64,000 nt of DNA from Allomyces macrogynus ATCC 38327 (Eukaryota; Blastocladiomycota; Blastocladiomycetes; Blastocladiales; Blastocladiaceae). Position 1 is the stretch's first letter. The number at the start of each line of letters is the position of its first letter. Below the pieces are notes generated by a model, which was not told the DNA's origin, searched no databases, and saw only the letters and a program-made list of their open reading frames with translations. Of this stretch, positions 30,395-40,610 are shown one piece after another. The position numbers and the translations under genes are program-made. Location of the stretch: assembly GCA_000151295.1 (NCBI GenBank), contig GG745342.1, forward strand, positions 102,087-166,086, given 5' to 3'.

Positions 30395-31448
30395 CTACAC
30401 CATGCCCATCACGGCCACAAGCATCGCCGTGACGCCCGCCGCCGCGACGACCCCTTTCGCGCCGCGCGCGCCCAACATGTCCACCGCCTGCGCAGCACCG
30501 CTGCCAGTCGTGCTGCCGGCATTGTTGCTGCCCTTGCCCTTGACGTCGGCCGCGCTCTTCCACCCGCAGTGGACGCTGATGCGGTCAATCGCATCATCGT
30601 TCGGGAACGCCGGTACCTCGATGCGCCACGGGTAACCACTCGACGACGTGGCCGGGAACGTGATGACAGTCTTCGTTGGCGGCGTCGAGTTCGGGACCGT
30701 CATGACCGAGGTGACGGTGGCCGTGGTCGTCACATAGACATGCGGCAGGGCTGGGGCCTGGGTCATTTCGGGCACCGAGTGATTCGCGTTCTTGTAGGCC
30801 TGTAGCATCTTGACTTCGTACTCGACGAGCGCTTTGATGCATGGCGAGCAGGCCTTGTCCTTGGGCAGCTTGGACGGGTCGTTCAAGAACTCGTCCTCGC
30901 GCACTTTCGCGTTCCACAACATGTACTTGTAGCCCGTGTAGCACGGCGTCGCCTCGCCGTCCACGCGCGCGTCGCACACTTGCCCAATCGCCGCGATGTT
31001 CGGCGCAGACAAGAAACCGGCTTCAGGCCCGAGAATCTTCACGCACTCGGTCACGCTGTTCGGGTACTGCTGCGCCCAGCTGCGCACAGCGGCACAGTCG
31101 CCCAAACACGCCCACCCGGCCCACTCGACTGCGCTCAAACGTGTCGCGCTCGGGATCCCCGTTCGCCCAGGCCACGCACTGTCTGATTTGCATCGCCTTG
31201 ATACCGCAGGACGTGAAGAGCTGAGGGTCGGCGCCGAGCTTGCGGCCGCCGAAATGCTCGGGCGGGATCACTTGACTCGTGGACCAGGGCACCGGCATGG
31301 ACGAACTGGTGGTGGGGGTGGGAGTGGTGGCAGTGGTGCCGGTGGACGTGTCTGTAGTCGCGGCGCTGGTCGGGGATTCGGCCATGACGTGGGCCGTGAG
31401 CGCGAGCAGCAAAAACAGGACCAGCTTGGTGGGTGAGATCGCGGTCAT
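30395..31448 (-). CDS. Cys-rich secreted, probably GPI-anchored protein (copy 1)
   Basis: Begins with a signal peptide (MTAISPTKLVLFLLLALTAH), then a Thr/Ser-rich stalk. A Cys domain follows: SCGIKAMQIRQC, WACLGDC, SVTEC, CYTGYKYMLWNAK, FLNDPSKLPKDKACSPCIKA, IDRISVHCGW. It ends in a Ser/Gly-rich region and a hydrophobic tail (AAAGVTAMLVAVMGMV) like a GPI signal. The layout recalls the fungal DUF7729 family, an inference from pattern only. Paralogs lie at 33.1-35.8, 59.2 and 60.9 kb. The frame changes near 31137. Alignment to the paralogs favours a one-base lesion inside the domain; a 76-nt intron (31204-31129, GTATCA...GCAG) is the alternative but would remove the second Cys. Confidence 0.65.
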
Positions 31449-31531
31449 GGTGGAGATGCTTGGAGCGAGCAGGGGTTTGGTGAATCAGCCGATTTGAAGA
31501 GAATATCGACGGGTGCGCTGGGGACGCGTCG

Positions 31532-31539
31532 TTTATATA
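31532..31539 (-). promoter_or_regulatory. TATA box of Cys-rich copy 1
   Basis: TATATAAA on the minus strand, about 85 bp upstream of the ATG at 31448. All four Cys-rich paralogs have such a box 50-90 bp upstream. Confidence 0.55.
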
Positions 31540-33106
31540 GCATCGGCGCGCGCCTGCTTTACTGGCTTGGGTTGGCTCTCCTGGACGTCGTGAGCGCGCA
31601 ATGGTGCGAGCATGCGAACGACGGCCAGAGTTGCCGAGGGCATTTCGGTGCGTGCCAGCATCTGGAAGTCCTCGGCAACGCCAGGCTGTGCGCCTGCTTT
31701 CCACAACCCTTGGGCGACCGTGGCGGACAGCAACGTTTTGCCTGCGCTATGCACCGTGCGTTTCCGTGTGGTGTTGAAGCTGCCGTGTTCCTGTTCGATT
31801 CCCGCAAGGCAGCTAAAAATGGGCGAGAGGGTGGCGACGGTGAGCGCACGCAACAGCAATTGTGGCAGCAGCGACAGCTGGCCGATGGCTGCAAACTATC
31901 CGCCGGACTGGAGCTGGGCCGTGTTGTTGCCGATGTTTGACGATGTTCATGTGGTCGCGCCTGTGATAATGCTTTGTGCATGCTGGCACTGGCACGCGGG
32001 GATGTTACGTGGAAGTCGTTTGCGACGATGTTCGGTCGTAGCGCGGTGCGCTGATTCTTGGTTTTGACAATTTAGTCGACCCGTGCAGACCTAGCGGATA
32101 ATGTGAGCAGCGGCTTTGTCATATTTGTGTGATTTTTTCCACTTGCAGTTCTTGCGCATGCTCTGTTTTTGCTGTTTCCCGCTCCTCCCCGATCGTGAGC
32201 TCCATTGTGCTGTCCTGAACTCTTCAAACTGGCGGCTATCGACGTTGCATCCTCGTCAGCATTGATAGCGCACGACGGCCTCATCCTTCTCCACCGGATT
32301 TCCTAATCGAAATCAATCCGACTTGGACAGAACCTGCAATGCGCTCGCAAACCGGTTGGCGAACAACAGGACCGCGTTGCCGAACTGTGGCAGCCACCTC
32401 GAAACCTGATCAATTATGCTGTCACGTAGAGTCAAGCTCGACTTATTCGCCATCCGCACCTGCCGTGCCTATTGCCACCGGCCGGGTGCGCATTCGCATC
32501 GTCGCGCGATATCGCAGTTGAATCAACTTGCACGGCATTGACGCCGCGCGAGTGCACCGTGGAGCGCGACAGGTATGCAGCATGCATTCGCGATGGGAGG
32601 GTCGACGGCCACCGTCGGACCGCTTCTGGCGCCGCGGTCGCGAGCGTCGTCCGTCGTGGCGGGCCTGCGTGGTGTGATGTCGGCTGTTGTATGGACTTAC
32701 AATGGTCCTGATATCTGCACGTGTCTTGCCGAGGCCAGCGGCGAGCAAGATACTGGCCGCCCACGAGCTCTGGTGCGTAAAAATGGGGTGGAGAAAGTGG
32801 AGACAGGGCCTGAACCTCTTGTTCGCCCGCTTGCTAAACTTTGCGGATGGTTTGATTTTATGTTCAAGCACCGGCTTCTTGTTTGTGTGGTGACAGGCGA
32901 TGTATGCCATGTTTCCTGCAACTGCCGCCGTTCTTTCAATGCATGCAGTGAGCAAAAAACGCCACGACAAAGAACGTCTATTCTCTGTGAACAAATTTTT
33001 ACAAAACAGCGCGCTCTACGGGCGACCCGACTCTGCACAGCTTCTCTCACGACACGGGCGCATCTTGTCCACCCCGCGCGTACGCACGCATCTATCCACT
33101 CTCCTT
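31540..33106. other. Intergenic; one small minus frame
   Basis: A 108-codon minus frame at 31533-31859 (TLLSATVAQGLWKAGAQPGV) has protein-like composition but overlaps the TATA region of the Cys-rich gene and has no motif. The rest shows nothing. The frame of the broken Cys-rich copy 2 runs on through 33106 to 32697 without a stop. Confidence 0.35.
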
Positions 33107-33874
33107 CCATGCCGAGCACAGCGACCGCGGCACCGAGAAGTGTGACAGACACGCCGACGACCTTGACATCAACCGCGTTCGCGCCACTCCCGCCCGTGGT
33201 CGTGCTGGTGCTCGAGTTGCCCGACGGCGCCGACCCGGACGACGACGACGACGACGCGTCCCACCCGCAGTACTTGTTAATCCGGTCGATCGCGGCCGTG
33301 TCCGGCAAACTCGCCGACGACGAAGACGTCTTGCCGTCAGTCGTCGACGACGACGACGACGACGAGGCCATAGTGCCGTTGAACGACTTGGCAATGTCGA
33401 GGTCGTACTGCGTCATGGCCTTCATGCACGGCGTGCACGCCTGGTCCATGGGCAGTTTCGTCGGGTCCTTGTTAAAGTCCTCCTCCGACACGTCCTTGGC
33501 CTGCTGCAAGTACTTGTACTCGACAGTAGCAGTACTTTGGAGTCCTTGGTCAAACACGTTTGACCGAGCGCCATGGGCGCGAGCGGCATCGCGAGCGCGG
33601 CGAGACCGAGCGCGTCGGAGCACTTGGCCAGGTTGTCGGGGGCCGACGCCCACTTCGAGAGCGTCGTGCACGAGTCGCTGCAGGGGCCGTTCTGGAGCTG
33701 CTTGGTCGCGTCGGCCTGCGACGTCTTGGCTGCATCAAGGTCGGCGTTCTCAAGACACTTGGTCAGCGAGTCCATCTTGGTCGTGCATTCCTTGACGACC
33801 GCCGGATCGGCCTTTGGGTTGCCGCCGAGCGCAACGGTCATGTCGACGCTGCCGGTCGTGGAGCCACCCTTGGT
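33107..33874 (-). pseudogene. Cys-rich GPI-protein copy 2, body without signal peptide
   Basis: The family body is clear: AVVKECTTKMDSLTKCLENA, GPCSDSCTTLSKW, DVSEEDFNKDPTKLPMDQAC, TPCMKAMTQYDL, IDRINKYCGW, then a Ser/Gly region and a hydrophobic end (VVGVSVTLLGAAVAVLGM). Lesions: two one-base frame changes near 33510-33540, where the family has its CY motif, and loss of the stop after the hydrophobic tail, so the frame reads on for about 130 codons. No signal peptide precedes it; the matching one is at 35720-35845. Confidence 0.75.
33851..33874 (-). repeat. 24-bp repeat at chimera border, body side
   Basis: Encodes TKGGSTTG. Matches 35735-35758 with three mismatches in 24 bp. It marks the point where Cys-rich sequence stops and F-box sequence begins. 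Confidence 0.65.
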
Positions 33875-34759
33875 CGAGCCGCAATCGAGCGTCAGCGATG
33901 CGAGTTGCTCCTGGACCGACACGAGCACGGCTTGGTCCTTGTCGGAGACCATCGGTAACCGCAAAATAATGTGATCGAGGTTCGGCCAGACCGCGAAAAG
34001 CGTGTCCGTTTGGCACGTGAGTGACCCGAGCCAGCGAGGGTACACGCCCGACCCCTCAACTTTACCAATTTAGAGAGTCTTCAACCACGAACGAGGCACC
34101 CGCAACACCCGCCCGGACCACACAGAAACCTCGCTGTGGTCGCTCACGTTCGGAACCACGTGAATAGCGCAAGTCGCTTCAATCCTCCTGCCCAACTTGG
34201 AACAAGACGTGGATTCGCGCTGGCCAATGACGACGTGAATGTTGACCGTACGGTCTCCACCACGGAATCGCCAGTCAATCACGTCAACGGCGGCGACAGC
34301 AAACGACACGACGAGCCGGCGCAACGCGGCAGCGCGAATCGAGCGACACGTTCCCGCCAGGCGAAACAGGTCCCTTGGCTCAGCGCACCCTTGTGAATCG
34401 CTGGGTCCGCGGCAGACTACTTGACGGGTAATCATGCCAAGCAGCTCGATCGGGAGAGTCGAGAACGACGCCACTTTGTGCAGTGCTGCAGTGCCATGGT
34501 TGCGGCTCGTTGGTGATGTGATCGTGGCCGCGTCGCCTTGCACTGGTGGGGGCACATTTGGTATTGTCGTAACCGGAATGGTGCGTTGCAGAGCAGGTCC
34601 AGGAAATGAGAGTGATCTTGACGCGTCGGGAGCCGGAGGACGGTACAAGAGGAATGCGGAATTTCCTGATCTGACGCGGGATTGCAGCTGCAGCTGCTGC
34701 GAGCGTGGGAGCACAGACTGACATGTTGACGAGTGCAATAACAAAGCACCATTGCCCAC
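33875..34759 (-). pseudogene. F-box-like gene, N-terminal part, fused in frame to Cys-rich body
   Basis: Paralog of the gene at 44603: FSTLPIELLGMITRQVVC, LFRLAGTCRSIRAAALRRLV, AIHVVPN, VPRSWLKTL. A TAA follows at 34070-34072, where the intact gene has CAA (ITTLQVG). Homology then continues in the same frame: FAVWPNLDHIILRLP, then QEQLASLTLDC near 33875. From there it runs, still in frame, into the Cys-rich body. The remaining two thirds of the F-box protein are missing from this side. Confidence 0.7.
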
Positions 34760-34980
34760 GACAGCAGCCGGTTCGCTTCCATTCCGTCATTTTCCTCAAA
34801 TGGGAGTCGACGATGCATGCCAAACTGGCTCTCGTGGTTTGGGTTCTTCCATCAAAACAGGATGAGTTCGATTTCAACGTTTGGTGTCCAAACTACAAGC
34901 CGCCACCCATCACCCACCCATCAACTCTCATCCTCTACCGCAACCACGACAACCTCCAGTGCAGCCGTGGCCGAAAACGC

Positions 34981-35520
34981 CTACACCTTGGCGCGCAGCT
35001 TCTCCACCTGTTCAGGTGGGCCACGCACACGTATTTCAATCCCCTCGTCCTGCACCGAATCTGCACGTTGGTGGGCGTGAAGACGAGACGCAGTTCCTCC
35101 ATTGATGCACTCTGCGCTGAAGACGACGGATCGTCCAGGACCGGAAGACGCACGGGGCAATCAACGCGCAAAGGCTCCTTGTGCGCGACCGTCATGGCGC
35201 GCTTGCACGTCACGTTCGCGACCGCGATCCGTGTCAGGTCCGCGACGGCCGGGAACGACAGGTAGTCCAGGTCCAAGTCGAGGTGCGCGACGCGGGGCAT
35301 ACTGCAGGTGAGCACGGCGAGGGACATGATCAGGCACGAACTGTTGCCGTCCATAATCGCGTGGAGCGGTGTGTCGCCCGTAAGTTCGAGACGCGTCGCG
35401 TTGGGCAGGTGGGCGGTCGACGGCTTGAGCTGGTTCCAGACAGACACGGCGAGCCGCACGTTGCGGAGCTCCGGGTGCGTGAACGCAGGCAGGATCCCGA
35501 GTGTCGTGTCGCAGACGAAT
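34981..35520 (-). pseudogene. F-box-like gene, C-terminal part
   Basis: Leucine-rich C-terminal sequence resembling residues after about 560 of the intact gene: GILPAFTHPELRNVRLAVSV here, IMHIPGLAHPNLRNLLVSVP there; then LPNATRLELTGDTPL, MPRVAHLDLDLDYLSF and ASMEELRLVFTPTN. A one-base shift near 35065 leads to VQDEGIEIRVRGPPEQVEKL, then RAKV and TAG at 34981-34983. It has no N-terminal half upstream. It lies upstream of, not downstream from, the N-terminal part at 34759. Confidence 0.65.
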
Positions 35521-35719
35521 CACGAGAGTCGTGGGAGGCGCGTCGGCCACGATCGAGTCAGCAGGTCAATGCTGCCGAATGCACTAATGATATAGCGAGA
35601 GGTTTACGATTGAAATGTCGCCAGTGGCAAAGAGACCATGAAAAGCAAATCTCGTTCTTGGTCAAGAAACTCAACGTGCGTCAGGTACGACAGAAACTGG
35701 CGGTATATGACCGTCCCGC

Positions 35720-35845
35720 TCATGGCCATCCCCCGCCGGTCGTGGATCCGCCATTGGTCGTGGTCGTCGTGCCCGACACGGATTGCGCTGTCGCCGAGGC
35801 GGCGAGCAGCACGACAAGGAGGAAAAGCGTGGGCAGGTTGGCCAT
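35720..35845 (-). pseudogene. Signal-peptide exon of Cys-rich copy 2, separated from its body
   Basis: A short frame with a clear secretion signal (MANLPTLFLLVVLLAASATA), then a Thr/Gly stretch with NGGSTTGG, and a stop at 35720. The Gly/Ser/Thr end matches the first residues of the body at 33874 (KGGSTTGS). A TATA-like TAAATA at 35916-35911 lies about 66 bp upstream, as in the intact paralogs. About 1.9 kb of F-box sequence separates the two parts. Confidence 0.65.
35735..35758 (-). repeat. 24-bp repeat at chimera border, signal-peptide side
   Basis: Encodes TNGGSTTG; partner of 33851-33874 (three mismatches). Confidence 0.65.
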
Positions 35846-36180
35846 GTTGATTGGTGGTCGGATCAGTTGCGGTCGGTCGAGATGGATCGCGCTGTGCTGG
35901 GAGCGCGCGATATTTAGGTAGGCCTGCCCACTTCCCCTGCTGCTGATGAACCCATGCATGAACATGCAACATCTGGAGTCGAAAAAACGGCCTACACGAC
36001 CTGCACCTCCATCGAGAACACTTTGCCGGGTCGGCTATCTCGCAGGTCGGCCTGACATCAACTCTGACGTTTGGCCACCTCGAACCACACGTCTGATAGG
36101 CTCCGTGCGTGCAGCACCCAAGCCAGCGACCACATCACCGAGACCAATATCTTGTCACGCCCAAAATGAAAAACGATGTC
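35846..36180. other. Spacer with TATA-like element
   Basis: Upstream region of the signal-peptide exon and 3' side of the NEPRO-like gene; nothing else seen. Confidence 0.35.
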
Positions 36181-37373
36181 TCAAAATCCAAACAGCTCGT
36201 CAATCTCATCGCGCTCCGCCGCCGCGGATGCCCTGGCTACTTTGCTCGGCGTCTTCTTCGCTTTCTTTGCGGGTCGCGGGCTCGGTTCCGCCGGTGCTGT
36301 TGCGGCGGCTGCGCCGCGCGCTTGCGTCTTGCGCGACCACTTTTTAGGAACCGGCGATGCGGGAGAAGGGGTAGACGTCGCTTGAAAGAACGACGGGAGG
36401 TCGAGATTGGCCGTTGGCGGTCGTGGTGCTGCCGCGGTGGGAGTAGCGCGAGGTGAAGATGGTGGAGAGGATGCGCGAGACGCTAGCGGCACCGGAGCAC
36501 TAACCGCGGATGCGTCGAGGTCATCGAGATCCATCGTTTCGAGCACGGCGTCGTCGATGGGGGCGCGGTCAATGAGTTCTGCGGCCTCGAGCTGCGCCGC
36601 CACGTCGTCCGGCACACTCGACGGAGGGGCAACACCGGGTCAGATCCAAATCCGATTCTACCGGGTGGATGGGTGAAAACACGTACACGAGCGGCACCGA
36701 CGCGCCCTTGGCGGACCCCAATCGCCGCATGTCGACCAAAAAGCCCTGATTCTATCCATCCAACGTCGTTAGCAACCCGGTACACAGCACCAACCCCGAC
36801 CGCCAAACGCACACGTACCGCCAACTCCTTCGCAACCACATTATACACCTCGACCGCCGTCCTCTCCACCGCATTCGCAACCACATGCACGCGGCTCGCG
36901 ACCGCGATCCCGGCCAGCGAAAACGGGACATAAATCCCCTCCTGCATCTGCTTATACAGCGCATCGTACGCGGCGCGCGCACCACGCTGCATCGCGCGCG
37001 AGAGCGTGTGCGCATCCTTGACCGCCCCACAGAGGGTTCGCCAGGACGCGACGACTTCGGGGTTCGCGAGCGCGGCTTTGGCGGCTTCGACAAGGGCCGG
37101 GCGCACGCGGGTGCGGAACCTTTTCGAGAGCCGCACGAGGAGCTCCACGCGCTGCACGTGCCGCATGCGGCCGGTCGCGCAGTGGCCTTTGTAAAGCAGG
37201 CGAGCGGCGGTCCATTCGTCGTGGTCAAAGTGCGGCGAGGCGAGCAGGATCTTGAGCGCGGTTTCAAGCCGGCCGCGGGACATGGGCGCGCGGGATAGGG
37301 TGGAAGGTGCTGCAGTTGTCGTGGACGGGACCGGGGATGCGGGGGCGCTTGGCCTTGGTCCTGGAGCGGTCAT
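36181..37373 (-). CDS. NEPRO/RMP1-like nucleolar protein (DUF4477-type)
   Basis: Three exons: 37373-36819, 36745-36662, 36591-36181; 349 aa, phases close, with the second intron showing a CTGACCC branch site. After a Pro/Ser/Thr-rich start comes a helical domain: ALKILLASPHFDHDEWTAAR, LLYKGHCATGRMRHVQRVEL, LVRLSKRF. This matches the pattern of the NEPRO N-terminal domain and of RNase MRP subunit Rmp1 (LLYKNKNQHR...). The C-terminus is Lys/Ala/Pro-rich and ends AERDEIDELFGF, a DEID-F ending common in nucleolar proteins of this group. A role in RNase MRP/rRNA processing is an inference. Confidence 0.6.
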
Positions 37374-37854
37374 GTCGGTGCTTGGCTTGATCAAATCGTC
37401 GCGGATGATGCCGAATGGTCGAGAAACTTGGAAGAGCGCTGGTGCGGCCGATGCAGCGAGTTGCAGCAACCAATCTGGCGCGAGAACAAGAGCTAAATGG
37501 GGCTGTCGTTGCTGTCGTTGTCGACGCCATGGAGAAGAAAACTGGGAGAACGAAGTGATCAACGAAGAAGCAGTGGGGCTCTCTGCAAGAGCCACGTGCG
37601 AATCAAGGCTGATCGGCGACTACCTGCCCGTTTCGTCGTGACCGCGCATCCCACCGCTGATCACAGTTTGTTGCTCACGCAACCACCACCACCACCACCA
37701 TCTTCTTCAGCTCTCCTTGCCGACCGCTCTTGCCCACCAAGCACCAGCATTGCACCGACAGCACCCGTACCACGCTTCTCCACCGTGTCGCGCTCGACAA
37801 GCACCTGTCGCTACTCTCCAACGCAAACCCGACCTGCCAAACCCTCCGCTTCCC

Positions 37855-39720
37855 ATGGCCATGGTCAGCAACCCCTTCCTCGACCGGCACCCCGCCATGT
37901 CGCCGCCGCCCATGATGGGCAGACCGCCGCCTGCACCCGCTGCCCGTGCGGCCGCCGCGGCCCCGGCGCAGCCGCGCACGCCCTCGCCGGCGCACCTGCA
38001 GGACCGAGCTGAGGAGGCGATGCGCACGTACGAGCACGAATTCCACGCGGGCTTGCGGCAAGTGCGCGACGCCTACGCCAAGCTCGTGGCTGCGCGCGAC
38101 GCCGACGTGCTGGATTTGCGCACCGAGTTGGCGCGCAAGGATGCCGAGAACAAAGGTGGGTGGGTGCCTATATGGCCGAACTCGATTATTGCTCGCTCAC
38201 GCTCGGGTCCCGGGTAGAACTGGACATGCGCATCGCCCAGCTCGAGGCGCAGCTCGGCAAGGCCGACAAGCGCGCCGAGGACCTGACGCGCACCGTGACC
38301 AAGCTGCACCAGTTTCGGCAGCAGGTGTTTGAGAGCTTTGTCGACGACGATTCGATCATGTCACATGCTGTCGTATCAGGCACAATGCTCGGCCGGCGCG
38401 TGTCGATTGGGCTGGGTGGGGCCGGGAATGCGAGCGCGATGAGCGACGTACGTTGAACGCGCCGTCGATGAACTTGGTGGTTGGTCACCGTGCTGACACG
38501 TCGTGATCGTGGTGTAGCGTCGGCTGTCGGATCTGCTGCACCCGGATACGACCATGGATCGGGTACGCTGCATTTACGTGAATCGCAGCCAGTTCCCGTG
38601 CAGTTCTCACTTTTTGCGACCGCAGACGACGCAATACGTGCACGACTCGCCGACCTACCCGCCGATCGCTCCGTACACGCCCTCGACCGCGACAACCCCC
38701 TCACGTCCACCTGCGGCCTCCAATTCCTCGCACCGGCCAGGAAGCAGCGGTAGTGCCGCGCGCACCGCCCCCGCGTACGTTCTCCACCGCTTCCGCCCTT
38801 TCCACCGCTCAATCCTGACTCTCCACCTTTCACAGTCCGCCCGCACGCCGTGCCTCGCTCGGCGCACCGCCAGTCCCACCGCTGCAACCCCGCACCCAAC
38901 CCCCACCGCCCGCGCGTGCGCTTCCCCACGCCGACCCCGAAATCATCGACCATTCCGACCCGGCGCACACCAACCTCGCGCGGCACCTGCAGCCGGACCC
39001 CGACCTCCGGCCCAATGCAAGCACGGCGTCGGCGAGCCCGATCGACGACTATGCGTTCCCGGACTCGGAGAGCCCGAACGGGGACGACTTTGAGACGGTG
39101 TCCCCGACGCCGGCGGCACGGAACGTGAATGTTCGGCAACAGCATGGGCCGTCGCGTCCGAGTGCGGGTGCGAGTGGGAGTGGGAGGGCGTTTGATGCGC
39201 GGGAGGGCGCGCGTGCGTCGCCGCCGACGGCGGGTCCGGGCGTGCCGGGTGGTGGGGCGCGTGCGCGGGACGCGGCCGCGGATCCCGCCGTGCCGCCGTC
39301 GATGAACGGCGGCGGCGGCTCGTTCGCGCCCGGACGCGCCGGTGCGCGGTCACGCACCGCTTCCTCCACGACCGGCGGTGAGCCGCACACGGTCGACGCG
39401 CGCGACTTTTTCCGCGTTGCGCGGCGCACGCTGAGCTACGACGAGGTACGCGACCCCCGTTGTCTTTCCGCTTCGCGCGGCCATGCACTCACGTCAGTCG
39501 ACCGGAGTTCACGGCGCTGTTGCACCACGTCAAGGCGTTCAACGCGCGGCACCAGTCGCGCAGCGACACGCTGCACCACCTGTACGCGCTGCTCGCGCCG
39601 CGGCACGCCGACTTGTACGCGCAGTTTGAGCGCATTTTGAGTGGCGCCAGACGCGCGCCGGGGACGACGCGCGGCGGTGGGTCCGGTGAGGGCGGGGGGA
39701 GTAGTGAGAGCGATGCGTGA
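37855..39720 (+). CDS. At4g15545-like coiled-coil protein
   Basis: Six exons: 37855-38155, 38218-38447, 38518-38562, 38626-38774, 38836-39445, 39508-39720; 515 aa; every phase closes and each intron (61-70 nt) shows CTGAC or CTCAC. The N-terminal coiled coil (HEFHAGLRQVRDAYAKLVAA, ELDMRIAQLEAQLGKADKRA, TKLHQFRQQVFESF) is followed by a Ser/Pro-rich middle. The family end is unmistakable: VDARDFFRVARRTLSYDEFT, ALLHHVKAFNARHQSRSDTL, LYALLAPRHADLYAQFERIL. Plant At4g15545 proteins have the same FFRQARSRLSYEQF...LNAHKQ layout. Function is unknown in the family; a cytoskeletal or scaffolding role is a guess. Confidence 0.87.
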
Positions 39721-40610
39721 GAGGAAGGCACGAATTGCGTGGAATCTATTTCTTATTCACGGAATCGATTTGGTGCTGCCGACACGTGCGCCGCGGCAAA
39801 GTTGGGAATTGGGCAATAACGCGCAACATAGCGAGCATGTCTGACACTGAGTGCCCACACACATTTGAATGTTTGGAAGCCATAGCAAATAACGCAGCGC
39901 GCGAGACCACTTGTGGCGGCCTCGACAAGACCATCGAGAAAACTCATGGGCGGTCGAGGTGCCATTCAGGGGCAGATAAGAAGACGACGACCAGGCCTGA
40001 GGCTCGGCAGAGACATCCCAGGGGCAGTGAGTGCGCACTATCCTCAGGAAGTGCGAAGGAACCGATGTTCCTGTGAAACTCTCTGTGTGCGTTTCGTTTT
40101 TGGCGTTCGATGTGCGGTGGGGAGAGGGCGTGAGGTTGCAGCAGGGAGCAGAGAGGAAGAAATCGCCGGGAGCAAGAGGGGGACGCGAGGATGGCAACGG
40201 CATGATGATGATGATGCTCTCAACCTTGAGCGCGACCTAAGCAACGTGTCGTGCCCGTCGCTGGCAGCAGAAGCGATGCGCGAGGGGAGACGACCGCGCA
40301 CGCACGATGGTGATGAATGGACCAAGTATCATACACGGATCGATTTGGTGCTGTCCCGCCAACCACGCGCAAGGGCGTCATCGCAGCGACACCACAGAAA
40401 CGGAATAGCACAACAAAGGAACGCAACCCCCAAACGAAAGAAAACGCAAAAAAACGATGTAGGATTGATGCAGGTGTCGCACGCAGGTCTGCAAGCGCGC
40501 CAAGAGGAAAAAGAAACGGAAAAACGACATGCAAAAACGGCGTGCCCCCACTTTCGCCGCAACCGCAACGACAAATTTCCAAACGGCAAGACAGCTGAGC
40601 TCCCACCCAT
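39721..40610. other. Convergent 3' spacer
   Basis: Space between the At4g15545-like and Kre9-like genes. Long overlapping frames on both strands (for example 39913-40743 +) have no motif and look like chance. Confidence 0.45.

Noticed and set aside
33500..33545. A 32-nt intron in Cys-rich copy 2
   Set aside because: It closes the frame but is far shorter than any supported intron here (48-232 nt), and the locus has other lesions.
7206..34072. TAA as a reassigned Gln codon
   Set aside because: Stops at 7206 and 34070 align with or near Gln, but YPD1 and OPI3 end at TAA with non-coding sequence beyond, so TAA is a normal stop.
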